Of a stretch of DNA of 28,961 nt, positions 22,208 to 27,844 are shown piece after piece (within the stretch, counting starts at the first letter, position 1; each line of letters opens with the position of its first letter). The notes under the pieces are model-generated. The model saw only the letters and a program-made list of their open reading frames with translations, searched no databases and was not told the origin of the DNA. This stretch comes from a virus. The position numbers were made by a program, and so were the translations under genes. The stretch is from the IMG/VR virus record IMGVR_UViG_3300042691_016530, positions 1-28,961 of that record; one strand, written 5' to 3'.

Positions 22208-22820
22208 AGACACAACTAGTCTTTTTATGAACAAGTACAAATACAAAATTGTACTTGTTTGTCCAGTGGCCAATTGGTTTAGGGGTAATGACTTGGCGTT
22301 TGTAGCAAGTAAGCTCGACGAACTAACAGCTACTGGACAACATCCACCGTGGGTTAAAATCAGAACAGCCGACGATTTAGAGTTTTGTAGAACGTTACAA
22401 AATACCATGTCTGCGTTATCGGACTACGTACTACGTATAGAACACCCCTTAATCAATGTCTACACCAACGCACCTATTAATTTAGAAAAATTAGCAGTAA
22501 TCGATTCAGATCGCGTAAAATACATTAGCATACCAAACAAAACTAATCCCGAATTATCAAATAATACAGTAATTGTAAAAAAGCTAGACTACGATTATAA
22601 AATTTTCCTTGGTAAAACTAAACAAAATCATACAAATTTTGTAGAGTGGAGTAAAAATAACAAGAAAATAAAGCTGACTCCAACAGCTAAACGTAGTTTA
22701 TCTCGTAATAATAGTTGGGGAGGTAGCTACTTTTATGTCAAAGGCGAGCAAACACTAACTATGGTTAGGATGTTTGTGGGCGATTCAATAGCAAAGATAG
22801 AGACCGTAATTAAAGCCTAA
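22179..22820 (+). CDS. Protein of unknown function
   Basis: 213 residues if it starts at the GTG at 22179 (AAGGA lies nine bases upstream, inside clpA); 197 residues if it starts at the ATG at 22227, which I consider almost as likely because KYKYKIVLVCP looks like a natural first strand. Mixed alpha/beta, basic C-terminal half. Visible blocks include VIVKKLDYDYKIFLGKT and the end region KRSLSRNNSWGGSYFYVKGE followed by a strand-helix end. I recall phage proteins with a similar final block in marine T4-like genomes, without function. An 11-bp inverted repeat lies just after the ATG at 22227. Confidence 0.65.
   Translation: MKLPKLVKIKDTTSLFMNKYKYKIVLVCPVANWFRGNDLAFVASKLDELTATGQHPPWVKIRTADDLEFCRTLQNTMSALSDYVLRIEHPLINVYTNAPINLEKLAVIDSDRVKYISIPNKTNPELSNNTVIVKKLDYDYKIFLGKTKQNHTNFVEWSKNNKKIKLTPTAKRSLSRNNSWGGSYFYVKGEQTLTMVRMFVGDSIAKIETVIKA
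22206..22226 (+). terminator. Weak terminator-like hairpin at the end of clpA
   Basis: AAAGAC (22206-22211) pairs with GTCTTT (22219-22224) across a seven-base loop and runs into five T. The stem is short and AT-rich, so any termination would be partial. It overlaps the clpA stop codon and would lie inside the next gene if that gene starts at 22179. Confidence 0.35.
22230..22259 (+). other. 11-bp inverted repeat at a gene start
   Basis: ACAAGTACAA (22231-22240) is the exact reverse complement of TTGTACTTGT (22249-22258); one more A-T pair extends the stem to 11 bp with an eight-base loop. It sits directly after the ATG at 22227, where an RNA hairpin could reduce translation initiation or a dimeric repressor could bind. 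Confidence 0.7.
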
Positions 22821-22825
22821 GCTGG

Positions 22826-22862
22826 TCCCCTATTTCGATAAATACACGAGATAGGGGATTTC
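22826..22862 (+). terminator. Terminator-type hairpin with a late promoter in its loop
   Basis: TCCCCTAT (22826-22833) pairs with ATAGGGGA (22851-22858), and the stem extends inward through one T-G wobble to G37/C47, giving 12 bp with a nine-base loop ATAAATACA. A TTTCTT tract follows. It lies just after the stop at 22820 and so can end the dnaJ operon. Confidence 0.75.
22836..22844 (+). promoter_or_regulatory. Putative T4-like late promoter (CGATAAATA) inside the hairpin
   Basis: The 9-mer CGATAAATA, identical to those at 14420 and 27816, occupies the top of the terminator stem and its loop. The predicted start at about 22851 lies at the beginning of the 3' arm, so the late transcript would not carry the whole hairpin. 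It would serve the block starting at 22904. Confidence 0.6.
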
Positions 22863-22891
22863 TTACGAGTATAAGTTGTCCCTGCTAAATT

Positions 22892-22900
22892 TGGTATACA
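22892..22900 (+). promoter_or_regulatory. Possible extended -10 promoter before 22904
   Basis: TGGTATACA (TGn plus a four-of-six -10 TATACA) lies three bases before the ATG at 22904, which has no Shine-Dalgarno. The distance from -10 to ATG is shorter than usual for a transcription start, so this is only a candidate. Confidence 0.3.
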
Positions 22901-22903
22901 GCT

Positions 22904-23245
22904 ATGGAAATTAACGATTTATTACCCGCAGATTCTGAAAAGAAACAATTAGGCTACGATCTTAAAGATGATCTTGTTTGCTTTATGCAAAACGACCCTA
23001 AGTTCTATCGTAAAGAGTACTTTCCTGTAATGTACAGATTTAAAGAATATGTAGAATCAGGAAAATCAGTCCACCCAAGAGCATTCGAAGGTCTTGTTAA
23101 AAAAGCCTATGAATCATATCAAAGTACTTTTAAAGTGGAAGGTCTAGAACCTGCTCTGGAAAAAGACATGTGCGAAGGCATATGTAATGCGTTACATGAG
23201 CAAGAAACAAAAAATATAGAAGACGGTCATTACGACGAGAAATAA
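22904..23245 (+). CDS. Small acidic protein of unknown function
   Basis: 113 residues with no recognised domain. Helical and acidic; features are a segment DPKFYRKEYFPVMYRFKEYV near residue 31 and a C-terminal EKDMCEGICNALHEQE helix. No Shine-Dalgarno is seen upstream, in contrast to most genes here. It begins the late block and is followed after one base by the nucleotidyltransferase fusion. I recall similar proteins in marine T4-like phages but no function. Confidence 0.68.
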   Translation: MEINDLLPADSEKKQLGYDLKDDLVCFMQNDPKFYRKEYFPVMYRFKEYVESGKSVHPRAFEGLVKKAYESYQSTFKVEGLEPALEKDMCEGICNALHEQETKNIEDGHYDEK

Positions 23246-23246
23246 A

Positions 23247-24782
23247 ATGAATTTAAGAGAATTATTCGAATCCCGTAGTAGTGATGTAGCTATCATTTTT
23301 GGTAGGTTTAATCCGCCTCACTTCGGTCACGCAGGTGCTTGGAAAGTGGCGTCAAACTTCGACAACTGGTATGTAGGCACGAATCAAAGCACACAAGGTC
23401 CTAAAGATCCGTTACCATTCAATATGAAAATAGCAGCTATGAAAACTGTCATGCCTGAACTAGAAGGGCATGTAGTTGCTGAACAAAGTTGGCTAACTTT
23501 AGCAGTTATGGTATACAAAAAGTTTGGAGAATCTGTATCATTACACGTTGTAACAGACCCTAAAGATGCTAAAGTTTTTGTTCCGTTATTACAGGATCAA
23601 AACGGCAAAGAAGGCCCGCACGGATATTACAAATTTAAATCAGTCGAGTGGGCAAAGGCAGACCGTTCTAGTGAAGCAACTCTAGTAAGAAATTCAATTA
23701 GAGAAAATAATCCTAAAGATTTTGAAAAATATGCCGGAGTTCCTCCCGATACATTAGTTGCCGGAGTTCCATATTTTAATCTTGTTAGAAAATATATGCT
23801 ACCTTATATGGAGGCAGAAGAAGCTAAAGCTCGCGCTGACAAAGAAAGAGAACAAGCAAAGGCAGACAAAGCTAGATTAAAAGCAGAAAAAGATGCCGCC
23901 AAGTTAGATAAGAAAAAAATTAAGCAACCCGACACTCAAGGTATGGCAGAGGATGCTGAACCAGTAGATCGTGAATTTCATCTAGTTAAGAAATTAGGCA
24001 GACTCGGCGAACGCATTGCACAAAATCCAAAACTTTGGGACAAGTATTCTGAAGCTATCGATAATGACGATTCCGATTGGGTTGTTAGTCTAATACAAGA
24101 AGGAACCGGTGCTACGTATAAAGAGGTATTACATCTCAGCGACCTATTTGGTGAAATAGGAGGCGGCTTGGGACGCATTGTAGATTTTGCGTGGGCTGTT
24201 AAAGAAGGTACATGGGAAGAAGATTTCTTGAATCCGTATAGACAGTATAGGAAACAGGCAATGCAAGAATTTGCGCCAGCCGGTGGTGGTAATCCGCCAC
24301 GTGGTCCTAAAAATAAAGGACGGGATCCATGGGACGATGACAGCGGAGAGGATCCATATAGTCGTCCTGAACCAGAATACTATAATCGTAGCATAGATTT
24401 CTTTGGACGATTTGAAGCAGATCATTTTGACGATGAAGTCTTTAATGAGAAAACTGGTGTGTTTAAAGGTTATTGGGACGACGAAGAAGGCAGAATACAG
24501 ATTGCTTATTTTAAATTCGACGATCCAGAAAACGTCGGTAGCGATGATCCAGGCATGGGCTGGTATTATGAACCACAAAATGAGAGTGTGGCGGAGACTG
24601 CTCGAATGAGTGCTGCTGCCAAACTAAGTAAAGCATGGGACAGACAACAGGCTAAAAGTGCGGCAAGTCGTAAGCGTGGACAGGAATTATTAAATCCTCC
24701 TAAAAAAGAAGAGCCTAAGACACAGCAACCAGTTAGTGAAAAGTTTCACATATTCAAAAGATTTAAAAAGACAAGGAAATAA
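23247..24782 (+). CDS. HxGH nucleotidyltransferase fused to a long charged phage domain
   Basis: 511 residues. Residues ~12-190 are a nucleotidyltransferase domain: GRFNPPHFGH (19-28, HFGH 25-28) binds the nucleotide alpha-phosphate, and RSSEATLVRNSI corresponds to the second motif ISSTxxR. This resembles NMN adenylyltransferase/cytidylyltransferase folds. A charged helix of about 35 residues (EEAKARADKEREQAKADKAR) follows, then an acidic, probably helical domain, a Gly/Pro/Asp-rich disordered section and a basic C-terminus (HIFKRFKKTRK). The N-terminal peptide MNLRELFE, then Ser, resembles a T4 capsid-targeting sequence with an LxE cleavage site. Possible roles, inferred: a virion-packaged, injected nucleotidyl- or NAD-metabolism enzyme. 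Substrate unknown. Confidence 0.8.
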   Translation: MNLRELFESRSSDVAIIFGRFNPPHFGHAGAWKVASNFDNWYVGTNQSTQGPKDPLPFNMKIAAMKTVMPELEGHVVAEQSWLTLAVMVYKKFGESVSLHVVTDPKDAKVFVPLLQDQNGKEGPHGYYKFKSVEWAKADRSSEATLVRNSIRENNPKDFEKYAGVPPDTLVAGVPYFNLVRKYMLPYMEAEEAKARADKEREQAKADKARLKAEKDAAKLDKKKIKQPDTQGMAEDAEPVDREFHLVKKLGRLGERIAQNPKLWDKYSEAIDNDDSDWVVSLIQEGTGATYKEVLHLSDLFGEIGGGLGRIVDFAWAVKEGTWEEDFLNPYRQYRKQAMQEFAPAGGGNPPRGPKNKGRDPWDDDSGEDPYSRPEPEYYNRSIDFFGRFEADHFDDEVFNEKTGVFKGYWDDEEGRIQIAYFKFDDPENVGSDDPGMGWYYEPQNESVAETARMSAAAKLSKAWDRQQAKSAASRKRGQELLNPPKKEEPKTQQPVSEKFHIFKRFKKTRK

Positions 24783-24784
24783 TA

Positions 24785-25219
24785 ATGGATGAATTACAAA
24801 AGGCAACTAAGATAGCGTTTGCCAGCGAATTTAGCTTTTTCTTAAAAGCACAAAACTTTCATTGGAATGTTGAAGGAATGTTTTTTGAATCGTTTCATTC
24901 GTTGTTTGGAAGAATCTACGAAGAAGTGTATGGCAGTATTGATACGTTTGCCGAACAACTAAGAGCATTAGGCACTTACGCACCGGCTAGTCTACAACGA
25001 TTTAGTATGCTAACACAAATAGATGATGAAACAGAAATCTTAGATAGCAAACAAATGGTTATTGAATTACTAAACGATAACGAAAAATTAGTTAAAATTT
25101 TAAAGATGGTATTCGATCTAAGCGAACAAATGGGTGAACATGGATTTAGTGATTTTATTGCCGGTAGAATGGACGCACATCGTAAACACGGTTGGATGTT
25201 AAAGGCCACACTAAAATGA
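24785..25219 (+). CDS. dps: Dps-family ferritin-like protein
   Basis: 144 residues. The Dps core FLKAQNFHWNVEGMFFESFH and SIDTFAEQLRALG is clear. Gapless alignment with E. coli Dps puts His in NFHWNV (E. coli His51), His in ESFHSLF (His63), Asp in SIDTF (Asp78) and Glu in AEQL (Glu82) in place, but the position of ferroxidase ligand Asp67 is Gly (HSLFG). The N-terminal tail is short, lacking the Lys-rich DNA-binding extension of E. coli Dps. Dps dodecamers store iron and protect DNA from peroxide. Shine-Dalgarno AAGGA. It lies among putative virion genes and overlaps the next gene by ATGA. Role by inference: iron/peroxide protection of phage DNA or iron scavenging. Confidence 0.88.
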   Translation: MDELQKATKIAFASEFSFFLKAQNFHWNVEGMFFESFHSLFGRIYEEVYGSIDTFAEQLRALGTYAPASLQRFSMLTQIDDETEILDSKQMVIELLNDNEKLVKILKMVFDLSEQMGEHGFSDFIAGRMDAHRKHGWMLKATLK

Positions 25220-25512
25220 AGCAGTACAAGGTCACTAGCTATGACTTAAATCAAGATAGTCCAGATGACTGCTATCTCGATCCTGCTGACCCTATACAAG
25301 AACTTAAAGTATTATCGGGGCTCGGTGGTTTAGGCGGCGCAGCTAGACTACACGAATATCGTGGACAACAAGTTAGTTACGGCGAAACATTTGGACAAAG
25401 CGGCAGTGAAAAAGCTGAAATAATGCGTAAGAATAATATCAGGCCAGGTGATGCTGAATGGTTTAAGTTATGGTTTAGTTTGCCCTATATGACTGGGGAG
25501 AAACCCCAATGA
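25216..25512 (+). CDS. Small protein of unknown function
   Basis: 98 residues from the ATG at 25216 (ATGA overlap with dps); a TTG eight codons upstream is rejected. Strand-poor, Gly-rich in the middle (LSGLGGLGGAARLHEYRG), with DAEWFKLWFSLPYMTGE near the end. A similar type of short protein accompanies virion-like genes in marine phages, in my recollection. The four-base overlap with the metalloprotease gene suggests coupled translation. Function unknown. Confidence 0.68.
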   Translation: MKQYKVTSYDLNQDSPDDCYLDPADPIQELKVLSGLGGLGGAARLHEYRGQQVSYGETFGQSGSEKAEIMRKNNIRPGDAEWFKLWFSLPYMTGEKPQ

Positions 25513-26951
25513 AAGCTCACCAGATTGTAGACGAACACAAAAAAGGTGTACGAGCCAAGAAATATAATAAAAAACCCAAAGCCTACATTACTCCTAAGAA
25601 ACCTTTAGCAGGTCCAGGACAAGGTGGTAGCTATGGCGCTGACGCAGGATATAGTGGAGTGTCCGAAGATACAAATACTCAACCACAGTTAATGACTGCA
25701 TTTACAAAATTTTTACCGTTGGTCATGCATGCACTGGCATTAAAAAAGTTGCCTAAAATCAAATTAGAAACAATCATTATAGATCATGAGCAACCTACTT
25801 TTGGAAAATACGATGACGGTGAACAAATAATCTATCTAGCTATAGAAAACAGACACGCATTGGATATATTAAGAACACTGGCGCACGAGCTGATACACTT
25901 TAAACAAAATACCGAACACAGACTGGATATCAATAGCGGTGGCACTGGCAGTGAGATAGAGAACGAAGCAAATGCCCAAGCTGCCATAATAATGAGACAC
26001 TTCAATAAAAAGTATCCAGAATTTTTTAAAGACAGTGCTGTTGACTTGGAAGAGTTTGACCAAAATCAGTCTTTAGAAGAGCGTAAGAAGAAACGCCGAG
26101 TTCGACAGGCCGCATACGGACCTGGTCTGTATGGTGGATATGGATACTATGCCGGCTATAGTGGCGACAGCGGAACCAGTGACGGTGGTGGAGATGGAGG
26201 CGAAAGTGTACATGAACTGTTCGATGGCGGTAAAGATTGGAAGTGGACTTATCAAGACAAGAATCAAGCCATGGCAGAATTCACTGTGGGTGATGTACAC
26301 TATACATTTTCAGCTGGACAAGATCCAGATGAAGCACCCGGCGATTGGGACATTGAGTTTGCGGCTAAAAAAGAAGCAGGCACAGCAAGTTGGGGCGTAA
26401 CTGGTACTGGTAATTCAGCACAGGTATTTGGCACTGTGGTTGAAATTATGAAGGCCTTTATCACAAGTAAAAAAGCTTCTATACGTAGAATGACATTTGC
26501 CGCTAAAGAAGATTCAAGGCAGGGTCTTTATGCACGTATGGTCAAGAGACTGTTGCCCAAATGGAACTTGGAACAAAATGGCGAAGCATTCGTATTAACT
26601 CGCCCTGGCGGACTAGCATTTTGGGTCTACAGCGTGGAAGCACCATATAACAAAATACCACCAGTAAAAGTCAAAGCCAATACAGCAAGTGAAGCAGAAC
26701 AAATTGTGTTAACAACAATGCCTGAGTTTAAAGGTGCTGACCTAATGGGAATGGGCGCCAGTAAAAATAAACCTGACCTAAGCGAGAACTTTGCTGATGG
26801 TCGTAACCCACAAGATAAGGGTGACAGCAAACGTCACGGAGTTCCAACCAAAGCTAGCATAAGTACATTACGCAAGGTTGCCAAGCAAGGTGGCAGAAAA
26901 GGTCAACTGGCACACTGGATGGCCAATATGAAATCAGGGAGAAAAAAATGA
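25509..26951 (+). CDS. HExxH metalloprotease-like multidomain phage protein
   Basis: 480 residues. After a basic, Gly-rich N-terminal 55 residues comes a compact zinc-protease-like domain (about 60-170): LAHELIHFKQN with HELIH at 126-130, and ENEANAQA at 151-158 giving a candidate third ligand Glu (gluzincin-like). A Tyr/Gly-rich linker (200-235) leads to a domain at about 240-385 with an SRQGLYARMVKRLLPKW segment, of unknown function. The C-terminus (HGVPTKASISTLRKVAKQ, GRKGQLAHWMANMKSG) is a basic block that I recall at the end of other phage virion-type proteins. N-terminal MKAHQIVDE resembles the other capsid-targeting-like peptides here. Inference: a packaged protease. Enzyme activity is untested. 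Confidence 0.7.
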   Translation: MKAHQIVDEHKKGVRAKKYNKKPKAYITPKKPLAGPGQGGSYGADAGYSGVSEDTNTQPQLMTAFTKFLPLVMHALALKKLPKIKLETIIIDHEQPTFGKYDDGEQIIYLAIENRHALDILRTLAHELIHFKQNTEHRLDINSGGTGSEIENEANAQAAIIMRHFNKKYPEFFKDSAVDLEEFDQNQSLEERKKKRRVRQAAYGPGLYGGYGYYAGYSGDSGTSDGGGDGGESVHELFDGGKDWKWTYQDKNQAMAEFTVGDVHYTFSAGQDPDEAPGDWDIEFAAKKEAGTASWGVTGTGNSAQVFGTVVEIMKAFITSKKASIRRMTFAAKEDSRQGLYARMVKRLLPKWNLEQNGEAFVLTRPGGLAFWVYSVEAPYNKIPPVKVKANTASEAEQIVLTTMPEFKGADLMGMGASKNKPDLSENFADGRNPQDKGDSKRHGVPTKASISTLRKVAKQGGRKGQLAHWMANMKSGRKK

Positions 26952-27580
26952 GTTTTGAATTTGAATTTACACCAGCTAAATTAGCAGAGTGTATCCATAA
27001 AAATAAAAACCCACAAATGTGGTATGAAGCATTTGCGGAACATTTTCCAGCATTTGAAATTACAACACCTGCTCGCGTAGCAGGATTTATCGCACAATGT
27101 CAACACGAAAGTTTAGACTTTACTGTACTACAAGAAAATCTAAATTACGGCGCTAAGGGTCTACGTGGATTGTTCGGTAAGTATTTTCCAACAGATGCTT
27201 TAGCTCAACAATACGAACGCAAGCCTGAAATGATTGCCAATCGCATCTACGCAAATCGCATGGCCAACGGAAACGAACAAAGCGGCGACGGTTGGAAGTT
27301 TAGAGGGCGTGGAATACTACAAATTACAGGGCGTGATAATTATACACGTTGCAGCAGAGAACTATTCGGCGATGATTGTTTGGTAGAGGATCCAGATTTA
27401 CTAAGACAACCAGCTTATGCCACACTAAGTGCCTGCTGGTTCTGGCACAAGAATGGTCTTAACGCTATTTGCGATAAGGGCGACATTGTATTGTTGTCAA
27501 AGCGTATCAACGGTGGAACTATCGGACTAGAAGATCGTATTCATCACTGGAATATAGCATTAGATTTATTCGAGTCTTGA
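26948..27580 (+). CDS. GH19 chitinase-like endolysin
   Basis: 210 residues. The glycoside hydrolase 19 motifs are visible: AQCQHESLDF with catalytic Glu54 and LQENLNY with Glu63 as the second acid, FRGRGILQITGRDNY (118-132) and INGG near 188. The enzyme cleaves the sugar backbone of peptidoglycan and is the likely endolysin of this phage. No signal peptide is present, so it needs a holin, and the three-TM holin-like protein at 18005 is the obvious candidate, although it is more than 8 kb away. ATGA overlap with the metalloprotease gene; Shine-Dalgarno GGGAG. A virion-associated lysin for DNA entry is an alternative. Confidence 0.9.
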   Translation: MSFEFEFTPAKLAECIHKNKNPQMWYEAFAEHFPAFEITTPARVAGFIAQCQHESLDFTVLQENLNYGAKGLRGLFGKYFPTDALAQQYERKPEMIANRIYANRMANGNEQSGDGWKFRGRGILQITGRDNYTRCSRELFGDDCLVEDPDLLRQPAYATLSACWFWHKNGLNAICDKGDIVLLSKRINGGTIGLEDRIHHWNIALDLFES

Positions 27581-27581
27581 T

Positions 27582-27821
27582 ATGAAAATACGTGAAATAA
27601 CCATGAAAGAAAGTGCTACAGCAGGAGCCACAAGTACTGCTAACATAGGTACAGTGGTAAATCCACACATTAGCCCAGGGCCAGCCCGTGGCAAAAGAAG
27701 CTATATAGGAAGCCCCGGAAAAAGCGGCACAAAGGCGCCGCCGCAACCCAAGGTAAAAGCAGTTGATCCCAGCAAGGCTACAGGTGTTAGTTTGTTCGGC
27801 GGACCTGCAATAAAACGATAA
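27582..27821 (+). CDS. Small basic Gly/Pro-rich virion-type protein
   Basis: 79 residues. It starts MKIREITMKE, like the two other capsid-targeting-like peptides here, followed by TSTANIGTVVNPHISPGPAR, RSYIGSPGKSGTKAPPQPK and a final FGGPAIKR. The chain is basic, without hydrophobic core, so probably disordered. I recall close relatives in several cyanophages and pelagiphages, annotated only as hypothetical. One base separates its start from the endolysin stop. Possible internal virion protein by analogy with T4 internal proteins; this is inference. Confidence 0.72.
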   Translation: MKIREITMKESATAGATSTANIGTVVNPHISPGPARGKRSYIGSPGKSGTKAPPQPKVKAVDPSKATGVSLFGGPAIKR

Positions 27822-27824
27822 ATA
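27816..27824 (+). promoter_or_regulatory. Putative T4-like late promoter (CGATAAATA)
   Basis: The third copy of CGATAAATA, overlapping the stop codon of the small basic protein and 20 bases before the ATG at 27845. A Shine-Dalgarno (ACGGAG) follows. Same 9-mer as at 14420 and 22836. Confidence 0.6.
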
Positions 27825-27844
27825 CTAGAACAACGGAGTTTACT

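Noticed and set aside
25192-25215. TTG start for the small protein after dps
   Set aside because: The ATG at 25216 forms the ATGA overlap used throughout this genome.
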